From Paenibacillus humicus NBRC 102415 (GTDB lineage Bacteria; Bacillota; Bacilli; Paenibacillales; Paenibacillaceae), in the NCBI RefSeq assembly GCF_004000905.1, contig NZ_BIMD01000018.1, positions 26,607-90,606 of the forward strand: a stretch of DNA of 64,000 nt, given 5' to 3'. The translations under genes were made by a program, and so were the position numbers. This document shows positions 16,997 through 24,162 of the stretch, in pieces. The first letter of the stretch is position 1, and every line of letters begins with the position of its first letter. The notes under the pieces were generated by a model, which searched no databases, was not told where the DNA came from, and saw only the letters and a program-made list of their open reading frames with translations.

Positions 16997-17161
16997 GCTT
17001 GCTCCTTCCTTGCTGTGCGCCGGAATCAGGCGGCTGAACAACACCGCCTTGCGCATACGTTCTATTTTAGATGAAATCTCTCGTGAAAGCCATGGTCCGG
17101 AAGTAATCCGGGCGCAAGGAAGAAGCTGGCAGAAAAGATTTTGAAAGCGGTTAATTTAGGC

Positions 17162-17190
17162 TTGCAATACCTTACATGATGTGTTAAATT
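17162..17190 (+). promoter_or_regulatory. SigA promoter for the small gene at 17312
   Basis: TTGCAA and TAAATT are separated by 17 bases, about 120 bases before the start codon, in an AT-rich patch. Confidence 0.5.
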
Positions 17191-17311
17191 GAAAAGGAAA
17201 GAAGCCAGTTAAATCAAGGGTTTTTCAGCTCTCCAATCCTACTTTAGCCCTGGTTTTCATAAGCGTCGGCCAATTAGGGAACGCTGTAAAAAAATCCATG
17301 AGGTGATGGAA

Positions 17312-17506
17312 ATGAGCACAGTCAAAATTCCCCACGGGGACGAGAAGGTCACGGTTGAGCTGACGGTCAAGGAACTGATGGCGCTGGCGGGGATCCGGTT
17401 CCACGGAGACCGCAGGCTCGGAATCGACGCGCGCAGGAAGCTGAATTCCGTTTTGTCCGAGACGTACGAGCTGGAGCAGCCGATTCCGTACCAATTGCTT
17501 AATTAA
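17312..17506 (+). CDS. Small conserved-looking protein of unknown function
   Basis: A 64-residue soluble protein (MSTVKIPHGDEKVTVELT...). It is charged, mostly alpha/beta in character, with the recognisable stretch ELMALAGIRFHGDRRLGIDARRKL. The start is fixed by GAGGTG six bases before the ATG at 17312; a GTG and an ATG just upstream are in frame but overlap the ribosome binding site. It has its own promoter and a possible terminator (17531-17578), so it is probably a real monocistronic gene. I cannot name a family. Confidence 0.6.
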   Translation: MSTVKIPHGDEKVTVELTVKELMALAGIRFHGDRRLGIDARRKLNSVLSETYELEQPIPYQLLN

Positions 17507-17530
17507 GCCGGCTTGCCCGGCAGATCGCAG

Positions 17531-17578
17531 AGCGGCACCAAGCCGGGTTTCCGGCACGGGAGCCGCTTTTATTTTTTG
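17531..17578 (+). terminator. Possible terminator before trmB
   Basis: AGCGGC...GCCGCT encloses an inner GCCGG/CCGGC stem and is followed by a T-rich tract. Confidence 0.55.
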
Positions 17579-17660
17579 GAGCAGCCGCCTTTACAACGCT
17601 CTCCGGATTCGGCACAATAAGATAGTTCATAGAAGAGACAGTGGAGGATGGCATAGATCA

Positions 17661-18452
17661 ATGCGTTTACGTGGAAGAAAAGGAATCCGGGAGGAGCTTG
17701 AGGCGCTCCCGCAGCTGGTCGTGCTGGACGCGTCCGGCCTCAAGGGCAAGTGGAATGAGTTTTTCGGCAACGACAAGCCGATCCATATCGAGCTGGGAAT
17801 GGGCAAGGGACGCTTCATCAGCCGGCACAGCGTGCTGAATCCCGAGGTCAACTATATCGGCGTCGACATGTATGACGAGCTGATCCGCAGAGCGGCGGAG
17901 AAGGCTCTGGAGGCACGCGCCGAAGCGGGACAAGAAGGCTATCCGCCGAACCTGGCCCTGCTCCGGGCGAACATCGAGGGAATCGGCGAGATGTTCGCGC
18001 CCGGCGAAATCGAGCGGATCTATCTGAATTTCAGCGATCCCTGGCCGAAAGCGAAGCATGCGCGCCGCCGCCTCACGCATCCGCGCTTCCTGGAGCAATA
18101 CTCAAGCATTCTCAACGAGTATGGGGAAATCCATCAGAAGACCGACTCGCGCCTTCTGTTCGAATTCTCGCTCAACAGCTATGCGGAGACCGAGCTGCAG
18201 CTGCGGAACATCTCCCTGGATCTCCACCGCGACGAGGTCCGCGAAGACCTTGTTCTGACGGAGTACGAGGGCAAGTTCATCAAGCAGGGAATGCCGATCC
18301 ACCGCTGCGAGGCCGTCGTCGGGGCCAAGGCGCTGGCCGCCTACCGCGAGGAGAAGCAAGCGAGGCGCAGCCGCGAAGCCGCCAAGGAACGCGAGGATGC
18401 CGAGAAAGCAAGGCAGAAGGCCGGCGTTCCGCTCGGAACCGGCAGCGAATAG
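17661..18452 (+). CDS. trmB: tRNA (guanine-N7-)-methyltransferase
   Basis: A 263-residue SAM-dependent enzyme that makes m7G46 in the tRNA variable loop. Diagnostic parts: IHIELGMGKGRFI (SAM-binding motif I), NYIGVDMYDELI, YLNFSDPWPKAKHARRRLTH (the TrmB substrate motif, about residues 115-134), and TDSRLLFEFSLNSYAE. The C-terminus is about 40 residues longer than B. subtilis TrmB (213 aa) and is a charged Arg/Lys/Glu helix that could add RNA contacts. A terminator follows. Confidence 0.95.
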   Translation: MRLRGRKGIREELEALPQLVVLDASGLKGKWNEFFGNDKPIHIELGMGKGRFISRHSVLNPEVNYIGVDMYDELIRRAAEKALEARAEAGQEGYPPNLALLRANIEGIGEMFAPGEIERIYLNFSDPWPKAKHARRRLTHPRFLEQYSSILNEYGEIHQKTDSRLLFEFSLNSYAETELQLRNISLDLHRDEVREDLVLTEYEGKFIKQGMPIHRCEAVVGAKALAAYREEKQARRSREAAKEREDAEKARQKAGVPLGTGSE

Positions 18453-18488
18453 CGGTATCGGTCAGGGCCGCAGGCCCTGACTCAGGAG

Positions 18489-18531
18489 AAAAGGCTGTCC
18501 CTCCGGAATGCGTTCCGGAGGGACAGCCTTT
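18489..18531. terminator. Terminator between trmB and the PAP2 gene
   Basis: AAAAGGCTGTCCCTCCGGAA...TTCCGGAGGGACAGCCTTT is a long perfect stem serving convergent genes. Confidence 0.85.
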
Positions 18532-18549
18532 GTTCGTCTGATCCGGCGC

Positions 18550-19116
18550 TCAGATGGAGCTGCCTATGAATACGACCGCCAGCATAGCGGTGAACGTGCC
18601 GAGCAGCGCGCCCGCCCCGACATCCGACGGATAATGGAGCCCGAGATACATTCTCGACCAGCCGACCGAGCAGGCGATGGCAAGGCCGGCGAACAGGGCA
18701 AGCGGGAACGCGGCTCCCGACGCTGCGGCATACAGCAAAGGGACCGTCCAGGCGAATATGGCTGTCGTATGTCCCGAAGGGAAGGATGAATCCTCCAGAG
18801 GGCTCTTGCCGGTACGGACCCCCTCGAGCGCCTGGTAAGGCCGCAGCCTCTTCATCGTGCGCTTGACGAGCGCGACGGGCAGATGGCTCGCGATGACGGC
18901 GATCAGGCTCTGAACGCCGGCGAGCCTCCAAGAGCCCGAGCCCAGCAGAACGAGCAGGGCGGAGGAGGCCAGCGTGAACGTGGCTCCGCCCATATGGGTG
19001 ACGGTCGACAGCCAGCGGCCGGTAACCGCACGCAGCCTGGCATCGGCAGGTCCGCGGTTGAGCCACAACAGCAGCCGCCGCTCCTTGGTCCGGAGCCATC
19101 CGATAATTTCGCCCAT
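18550..19116 (-). CDS. PAP2-family membrane phosphatase
   Basis: A 188-residue integral membrane protein with several hydrophobic segments. The three catalytic motifs of the PAP2/undecaprenyl-pyrophosphate phosphatase family are present: KRTMKRLRP (KxxxxxxRP), SSFPSGHT (PSGH) and SRMYLGLHYPSD (SRxxxxxHxxxD). Such enzymes recycle undecaprenyl pyrophosphate or dephosphorylate lipids or phosphatidylglycerol phosphate. The length fits small BcrC/YodM/YwoA-like proteins. It is convergent with trmB. Confidence 0.9.
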   Translation of the reverse strand: MGEIIGWLRTKERRLLLWLNRGPADARLRAVTGRWLSTVTHMGGATFTLASSALLVLLGSGSWRLAGVQSLIAVIASHLPVALVKRTMKRLRPYQALEGVRTGKSPLEDSSFPSGHTTAIFAWTVPLLYAAASGAAFPLALFAGLAIACSVGWSRMYLGLHYPSDVGAGALLGTFTAMLAVVFIGSSI

Positions 19117-19725
19117 GCATTCGTCCTCCCCGAAAATGGCGTTATCCTATGATAACCTACACCGACGCAAATGGAACAACCTCTGGCGTTATTTATCCTT
19201 TGCCTGGACTTATTTTATCCTTCGATTGTTAGAAGAGGATTAAGAATTATTAATGGAAGACGCTTTTGTGTCCCGGAAAAGGTTTTATTCTATTGTCGGG
19301 ATGGTAATGATGGAGGAAGGTCCGGGCCGCGTGGGACTTGGGATCCCCGTTGTTCACAGCTTCGACAAGACCTGCTGTCGCTTGTCCGGAACTTTTCCCG
19401 CATGACAGTCGTAGTTAAGGACGAAAGCATCAAAACGCCAGCAAATGCACGAGAACGGCGGTTAAGGCACGCAAATAAGGGTATCCTACCCGTTAGCGGC
19501 TGATGCAAGCGTTTTTCTTGTTTGTTTGGGGCGTTAGGAACGTTTTTCTGCTTTTGACAAAGAGCGGGGAACCGTGGAAAATCAGAATGGTCATTTTACA
19601 AAAAGCTGACACAGACAGAGACACATTACAAAAAGCAGACACAGACAAAAAAACGACAAAGAGAAAATGAGCCCGAACGTACAGAGAGAATATTAAAATT
19701 GGGGTCTCAAGGGGGCAACACTCGC
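19117..19725. other. AT-rich 609-bp intergenic region with repeated motifs
   Basis: No credible protein is encoded here. The left part is clearly more AT-rich than the surrounding genes. Around 19414-19541 a loose motif recurs four times (GTTAAGGACGAAA, GTTAAGGCACGCAAA, GTTAGCGG..., GTTAGGAACG), with a short GGGTA-tcc-TACCC hairpin at 19479-19491. Two 22-base direct repeats lie at 19596-19647. A TTGACA at 19554 has only a poor -10 (GAAAAT) 17 bases downstream. The region ends at the glycosyltransferase start. I compared it with c-di-GMP-I, c-di-AMP and other riboswitch consensus cores from memory and found no match. Confidence 0.6.
19596..19647. repeat. Pair of 22-bp direct repeats, 30-bp period
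   Basis: TTACAAAAAGC-n-GACACAGACA occurs at 19596-19617 and 19626-19647 with one mismatch. The 30-base period is close to three helical turns, which places both copies on one face of the DNA, 80-130 bases before the glycosyltransferase start. Confidence 0.85.
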
Positions 19726-20970
19726 ATGATCGCTAATTCCGTTATGATCGCTTTGCAGATTTTCCTTGCTTTTATCGGGGTGTACCAGTTCGTTCTGGCG
19801 CTGTTCGGCATCCGCAGGAAAAAGAACCGCGTCCAGCACAAGCCGCAAAAATCGTTTGCCGTCCTGGTTGCCGCGCACAACGAAGAGAAAGTCGTCGGCG
19901 CATTGATCGAGAACTTGAAAAACCTGGATTACCCGAAAGAGCTTTACGATGTGTTCGTCATCTGCGACAACTGCACGGACGGCACGGCGGACATCGCCCG
20001 GAGCATGGGCGTCCATGCCTGCGAGCGCCGCAACAATCAGCTGAAGGGCAAAGGCTACGCCATCGAGTGGATGCTCAAGGAACTGTGGGCAATGCCGCGC
20101 CAGTATGATGCTGTCGTCATGTTCGATGCCGACAACCTCGTCAAAACGGATTTCCTGACCCATATGAACAACGATCTCGTCGAAGGCCATCAGGTCATCC
20201 AGGGCTATCTCGATACGAAAAACCCCGATGACTCCTGGGTTACAGCCTCGTACGGCATCACGTATTGGTATTGCAACCGCCTCTGGCAGCTGTCCCGTAA
20301 AAATCTCGGCATGGCCAACTTCCTCGGCGGCACGGGCATGACGTTCGACACCGCGCTGCTCAAAGAAATGGGATGGGGCGCCACCAGCCTCGTCGAGGAC
20401 CTTGAGTTCTCCATGCGCTGCGTTCAGCGGGGCGTCCATCCGGTGCTCAACTACGACGCCAAGGTTTACGACGAAAAGCCGGTCAGCTTCAAGGCTTCGG
20501 CCCGCCAGCGTCTCCGCTGGATGCAAGGGCACTTCACGGTTGCCCGCCATTATTTCTTCCCGCTGCTCTGGGCAAGCATCAAGGAACGCAATTTCGTCAA
20601 GTTCGATGCGGCGCTCTATTCGATCTCTGCCTACACGACGTTCCTTGGCTTCGTCGGCACGGCGCTGATCTGGATCGACAACATCATTCCGGCCGACAAC
20701 ATCTTTACTTCCATTTACGCGTACCTGCCTGTCTGGGCGGCTGGAGCCGCATTCCTCGCGGCTGCGCTGATGTTCCCGCTCGTCATGGCTCTGGAAGGCA
20801 TCAAGTCCGGCAAGATGTATGCCCATCTCGTCTCCATGATCTTCTTCCAGCTGAGCTGGCTGCCGATCACGTTCTATGCGTTCTTCACGCAGAACAACAA
20901 GCAGTGGAGCCATACGCAGCATACGCGCGTCATCCGTCTGGAGGAAGTGCAGAGCAAGCAGGCTTCCTGA
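19726..20970 (+). CDS. Membrane-bound family 2 glycosyltransferase
   Basis: A 414-residue protein: an N-terminal membrane helix (about 2-25), then a GT-A catalytic domain with FAVLVAAHNEEKVVG, the metal-binding VVMFDADNLV (DAD, DxD-like), the acceptor/base region LGGTGMTFD and SLVEDLEFSMR (ED), and QRLRWMQG (QxxRW). At least three C-terminal membrane helices follow. The QxxRW motif marks a processive or cellulose/hyaluronan-synthase-like GT2 that extrudes polysaccharide. No partner exopolysaccharide genes lie nearby. The ATG at 19726 follows AAGGGGG by 10 bases. The long AT-rich leader suggests complex control. Confidence 0.9.
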   Translation: MIANSVMIALQIFLAFIGVYQFVLALFGIRRKKNRVQHKPQKSFAVLVAAHNEEKVVGALIENLKNLDYPKELYDVFVICDNCTDGTADIARSMGVHACERRNNQLKGKGYAIEWMLKELWAMPRQYDAVVMFDADNLVKTDFLTHMNNDLVEGHQVIQGYLDTKNPDDSWVTASYGITYWYCNRLWQLSRKNLGMANFLGGTGMTFDTALLKEMGWGATSLVEDLEFSMRCVQRGVHPVLNYDAKVYDEKPVSFKASARQRLRWMQGHFTVARHYFFPLLWASIKERNFVKFDAALYSISAYTTFLGFVGTALIWIDNIIPADNIFTSIYAYLPVWAAGAAFLAAALMFPLVMALEGIKSGKMYAHLVSMIFFQLSWLPITFYAFFTQNNKQWSHTQHTRVIRLEEVQSKQAS

Positions 20971-21008
20971 TTGTTCGGTGCTGGCCTTTATGCAATCTGG
21001 AATGGTGG

Positions 21009-21037
21009 TTGACATGCCTTGCAGGGCATGATATAGT
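21009..21037 (+). promoter_or_regulatory. SigA promoter of the infC operon
   Basis: TTGACA and TATAGT are separated by 17 bases, a near-consensus promoter; the predicted start is near 21044. Confidence 0.85.
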
Positions 21038-21043
21038 AGTCAA

Positions 21044-21210
21044 AGTTGTTTTCCAATATCTTTCGCATAAGCAGAAGCACCCGCTTCTCACCTGACCGAT
21101 AGTTGTCGGCTGGTCGGCGATACCTGTAGCCGGATGGCTCTCCTTGCGAGAGGCGCATCCGCCCATACGGAGTGTCAAGCGGGTCCGATCTGTCGGATCC
21201 GCTTTTTATT
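21044..21210 (+). ncRNA. L20-type ribosomal protein leader with attenuator
   Basis: About 210 bases of untranslated leader separate the promoter from infC. It contains several stems and ends in a rho-independent hairpin, AGCGGGTCCGA-tctg-TCGGATCCGCT followed by TTTTT (21178-21210). In B. subtilis the infC-rpmI-rplT leader is bound by L20, which causes premature termination. Position, operon content and terminator all match, but I have not verified the L20-binding fold base by base. Confidence 0.75.
21178..21210 (+). terminator. Attenuator terminator in the infC leader
   Basis: An 11-bp stem with a 4-base loop (one G-U pair) is followed by a T-tract 46 bases before the infC start. Confidence 0.85.
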
Positions 21211-21255
21211 ATGGTTGAAGGCATCATTGGAACCAATCCCATTCGGAGGTGGACG

Positions 21256-21774
21256 ATTATTAGCAGAGATCATCAAATTAATGACGATATCCGGGCACGT
21301 GAAGTACGCCTGGTCGGTCCCGAGAGCGAGCAGCTCGGCATCAAGCCGCTCCGCGAAGCCCTGCAGATGGCCATCGACGCCAACATGGACCTCGTCAACG
21401 TAGCCCCGCAGGCCAAGCCTCCGGTATGCCGGATCATGGACTATGGCAAGTTCCGTTACGAGCAGCAGAAGAAGGACAAGGAAGCCCGCAAAAACCAGAA
21501 GACGGTTGATCTGAAGGAAGTGTGGTTCCGCTCCAACATCGACGAGCACGATTATCAGACCAAGCTTCGCAACGTCATCAAGTTCCTCGGCGAAGGCGAC
21601 AAGGTCAAAGCCTCGGTCCGCTTCCGCGGCCGCGAGATCGCGCATGCCGATGTCGGTCAGCGCATCCTGGAGCGTCTGCTCAAGGAAGTCAACGACATCG
21701 TCAACGTCGAACGTGTGCCGAAACTGGAAGGACGCAGCATGATCATGATTTTGGCACCTAAGAACACCAACTAA
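21256..21774 (+). CDS. infC: Translation initiation factor IF-3, AUU start
   Basis: A 172-residue factor binding the 30S subunit, preventing 50S joining and proofreading start codons. The sequence starts (M)ISRDHQINDDIRAREVRLVG and contains APQAKPPVCRIMDYGKFRYEQQKK and RFRGREIAH. I place the start at ATT (21256), six bases after GGAGG: no ATG, GTG or TTG lies near this ribosome binding site, and infC uses AUU in many bacteria, including Bacillus. IF-3 discriminates against its own rare start codon, giving autoregulation. First gene of infC-rpmI-rplT. Confidence 0.95.
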   Translation: MISRDHQINDDIRAREVRLVGPESEQLGIKPLREALQMAIDANMDLVNVAPQAKPPVCRIMDYGKFRYEQQKKDKEARKNQKTVDLKEVWFRSNIDEHDYQTKLRNVIKFLGEGDKVKASVRFRGREIAHADVGQRILERLLKEVNDIVNVERVPKLEGRSMIMILAPKNTN

Positions 21775-21802
21775 GCTAGATTAATTCAAGGAGGATATCG
21801 AC

Positions 21803-22003
21803 ATGCCAAAGATGAAGACTCATAGCAGTCTGAAAGACCGCTTCAAAATTACGGGAACTGGCAAAGTTAAACGCTACAAAGCTTACCGTAATCACCTTCT
21901 CTCCCACAAATCCGGCCGTGCGAAGCGCGTTCTGGCTACCCAGCCGAACATGGCGGCGGGCGACATTCGTCGTCTGGCTCAAGGCCTCGCTCAACTGAAA
22001 TAG
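21803..22003 (+). CDS. rpmI: 50S ribosomal protein L35
   Basis: A 66-residue basic protein, MPKMKTHSSLKDRFKITGTGKVKRYKAYRNHLL..., matching L35 over its whole length. It follows AAGGAGG with good spacing. Second gene of the infC operon, 28 bases after infC. Confidence 0.97.
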   Translation: MPKMKTHSSLKDRFKITGTGKVKRYKAYRNHLLSHKSGRAKRVLATQPNMAAGDIRRLAQGLAQLK

Positions 22004-22052
22004 TCCATTTTTACCGGTTTATTGATATTAGAACTTACAGGAGGGTATCATC

Positions 22053-22412
22053 ATGGCAAGAGTAAAAGGCGGATTCGTTCGCGCCCGTCGCCGCAAACGG
22101 ATTCTGAAGCTCGCAAAAGGTTACTTCGGTTCCAAGCACCGTCTATTTAAAACAGCAAAGGAGCAGGTAGGCAAATCCCTGCTTTACGCTTACCGCGATC
22201 GTCGCCAAGTAAAACGCGACTTCCGCAAGCTGTGGATCGTGCGCATCAACGCTGCTGCGCGTCTTAACGGCCTTTCCTACAGCAAATTCATGTTCGGCCT
22301 GAAGCAAGCCGGCGTCGAAGTGAACCGCAAGGTTCTTGCCGACCTGGCCGTGAACGACATCGGTTCGTTCAACAGCCTGGCTGACGTTGCCAAGCAAAAG
22401 CTGAACGCTTAA
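22053..22412 (+). CDS. rplT: 50S ribosomal protein L20
   Basis: A 119-residue 23S-rRNA-binding assembly protein: [24 protein letters not shown], then [27 protein letters not shown]. It is full length for L20. In Firmicutes free L20 represses this operon through the leader RNA. Third and last gene of the operon; a strong terminator follows. Confidence 0.97.
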   Translation: MARVKGGFVRARRRKRILKLAKGYFGSKHRLFKTAKEQVGKSLLYAYRDRRQVKRDFRKLWIVRINAAARLNGLSYSKFMFGLKQAGVEVNRKVLADLAVNDIGSFNSLADVAKQKLNA

Positions 22413-22416
22413 TATA

Positions 22417-22467
22417 AAGAGCCGGTTGTCCGGGATGCGAATCCCCGGGCAGCCGGCTCTTTTTTTG
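22417..22467 (+). terminator. Terminator of the infC operon
   Basis: AAAGAGCCGGTTGTCCGGG...CCCGGGCAGCCGGCTCTTTTTTT. Confidence 0.9.
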
Positions 22468-22642
22468 TTTCCTCCTCTGCTGGTATCCACTCGTTTCGAC
22501 CTGCGCTGCGGCGAAGAAAGGCGAAGCCGGCGCATAGCCGGCAGCAGGCCGTTCCACGAATTTGCCCGGGGCATAGACATCTGTACAGGCGTCGGGCTCC
22601 TTTCCTGAATAAGCTGAAAGGAACGGGAAAGGAGGAATAGCG

Positions 22643-23032
22643 TTGTCTGCGATTTCCAAGGAACAAGTACGCGCCCTGGTGGGCAAAGAAGTATATGTCA
22701 TGCGCAAGGACGGAACCGTCGCCAGCGGAAAGCTGGAAAAATTCGCGAATGACCGGTTGTATATCCGCCCCGTAGAGTCTGGACAGAAGGCGGGTACGAG
22801 AGCATTCATTCTCCCTCTCGTCCTGTTCGACCTGCTCGCGATCGGAACCATTCCCTTCTTTGCGGGGGGAGGGTTCGGAGGCGGATTCGGTCCCGGTCCG
22901 TACGGTCCGTACGGTCCCGGCGGTCCCGGCGGTCCCGGCCCTTACGGTCCGTACGGCCCCGGCCCTGGCGGCCCCGGTCCGTACGGCCCCGGATGCTGCC
23001 CGCCATACGGCGGCGGCAAAGGATTCTACTAA
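22643..23032 (+). CDS. Gly/Pro/Tyr-rich protein with Lsm-like N-terminus, unknown function
   Basis: A 129-residue protein with two unlike halves. Residues 1-70 look like a small beta-barrel (VRALVGKEVYVMRKDGTVASGKLEKFANDRLYIRP) followed by a short hydrophobic patch (FILPLVLFDLLAIGTIPFF). Residues 75-129 are GPYGPYGPGGPGGPGPYG-type repeats, ending CCPPYGGGKGFY. Such low-complexity tails occur in Bacillus spore-coat and exosporium proteins; that is only an analogy. TTG is the likely start, seven bases after AAGGAGG. No clear SigA promoter was found upstream. Confidence 0.7.
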   Translation: MSAISKEQVRALVGKEVYVMRKDGTVASGKLEKFANDRLYIRPVESGQKAGTRAFILPLVLFDLLAIGTIPFFAGGGFGGGFGPGPYGPYGPGGPGGPGPYGPYGPGPGGPGPYGPGCCPPYGGGKGFY

Positions 23033-23064
23033 GCGCTGTGCTGCCTCGCCCGCCGGTGCAAGGA

Positions 23065-23523
23065 CTATAGCGGCTTGAGCAGCTCGGTCACCTTGTAGCT
23101 CTCATGATGGCGCACCGGTTCGTACCCTATGCGTTCGTAGAACCGGCGCGCCTTATCATTGGCGTCGTCCACGAAGAGGAGGGCGAGGACACAGCCCTCG
23201 GCAGCTCCCGCGGCTTCGGCTTGCTTCATCAGACTGCCGCCGACTCCGGCATTCCGGCAGTCGCGATGGACAGCCAGCATGTCGATATGGAGAATGCCCT
23301 GTAGGAACTGGTAGTGGACGAATCCCGCAGGCTCGCCTTTTTTGCCTGCGATGGCGACGATCGTCCTCCCATCGCGGAATCGTCCGGGCAAGGAACGGAT
23401 GACGGTCGGATCATCGGTCTCGGTGCTGTAGGACAAGGGCAGCAATTCCGTGCGGATCAGGCGGACAAGCCCATCGAGATCTTTGCGCTCGTTCATCGGG
23501 CGGTAGTGGATGGAGGTTTTCAC
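23065..23523 (-). CDS. GNAT family N-acetyltransferase
   Basis: A 152-residue single-domain GNAT. The acetyl-CoA-binding motif A is LAVHRDCRNAGVGGSLMKQAE (Q/RxxGxG/A as R-NAGVGG), and motif B includes NDKARRFYERIGYEPV. The substrate is unknown. The start codon is GTG (23523). It is convergent with the Gly/Pro/Tyr-rich gene and divergent from the T-box/ilv operon. Confidence 0.88.
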   Translation of the reverse strand: MKTSIHYRPMNERKDLDGLVRLIRTELLPLSYSTETDDPTVIRSLPGRFRDGRTIVAIAGKKGEPAGFVHYQFLQGILHIDMLAVHRDCRNAGVGGSLMKQAEAAGAAEGCVLALLFVDDANDKARRFYERIGYEPVRHHESYKVTELLKPL

Positions 23524-23681
23524 GCAAGCCGTCTTCCCTTCTGGCTGGACGAGGCTGGATGGCGCGGGCGATCGAAACCCGGCTTCCGCAACCTTATTCT
23601 ATGCAGCGGCCCCCGAGGTTGCGAAACAGCAGCTTGAGGAGCCTTGTACATAACTTTTCTCGTTTGTGCATACACTTGGTA

Positions 23682-23710
23682 TTGACGGATGGTAATGACA
23701 GACCTATAAT
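23682..23710 (+). promoter_or_regulatory. SigA promoter of the ilv-leu operon
   Basis: TTGACG and TATAAT are separated by 17 bases; the predicted start is near 23717, at the head of the T-box leader. Confidence 0.9.
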
Positions 23711-23716
23711 AAGTCT

Positions 23717-24040
23717 CAAGCTTATACCCAATCGGCTATGATGAGGACGAAGTGTTAAGGGCCCTACTGTACAGAGAGCGACGGATCCCGCTGCAACCGC
23801 CGCCAGCATCCCTTTCCAACGAGCTCACCTCGGAGCTGTTTTCCTGAAAAGACACTGGTCTTAGTAGGGAGAATCGCATGGCATGCGTTAAAATGCCGAA
23901 GTAGAATGATCAGGCGTGCACGCCCTTTTCTACTTCATGAGGCTCCGCATTGCGAAATGCGGCAGCAAACCTGGGTGGTACCACGGAAGATACAGTCTTT
24001 CGTCCCTATGCTTCGGCATAGCGGGCGAAAGACTTTTTTG
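23717..24040 (+). ncRNA. T-box riboswitch leader, probably leucine-specific
   Basis: Stem I is closed by CCCTACT (23762-23768) with AGTAGGG (23863-23869) and contains the AGAGAG loop-E-like element. The T-box sequence AACCTGGGTGGTACCACGG lies at 23968-23986, and a terminator with a T-tract follows. An uncharged tRNA would pair with the specifier and the T-box bulge and prevent termination. The segment just 5' of the closing helix (23851-23862) contains CTG and CTT, both leucine codons. That fits the leucine T-box of the B. subtilis ilv-leu operon, but I could not fix the exact specifier triplet. Confidence 0.93.
23994..24040 (+). terminator. T-box-controlled terminator
   Basis: AGTCTTTCG...CGAAAGACT is the outer stem, with an inner CTATGC-ttcg-GCATAG stem, followed by TTTTTT. 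The T-box sequence just upstream can form the competing antiterminator. Confidence 0.9.
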
Positions 24041-24162
24041 TTTTCCGCGCTGCGTTCACCGTGTAAGCGGGCGGCGCAACGCAACGCTTGCGTCATTGGA
24101 CTTGAAAGGAGACGAAGGCGGACCGTCGACACCGCCGCCGTCATTCACGAAGGGAGGAACAC

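Noticed and set aside
19414..19541. Possible c-di-GMP-I (GEMM) riboswitch before the glycosyltransferase
   Set aside because: The invariant GCAAACC and GGACGCAAAGC blocks and the closing GGTTACCGAA-type strand are missing; only a fortuitous ACGCAAA occurs.
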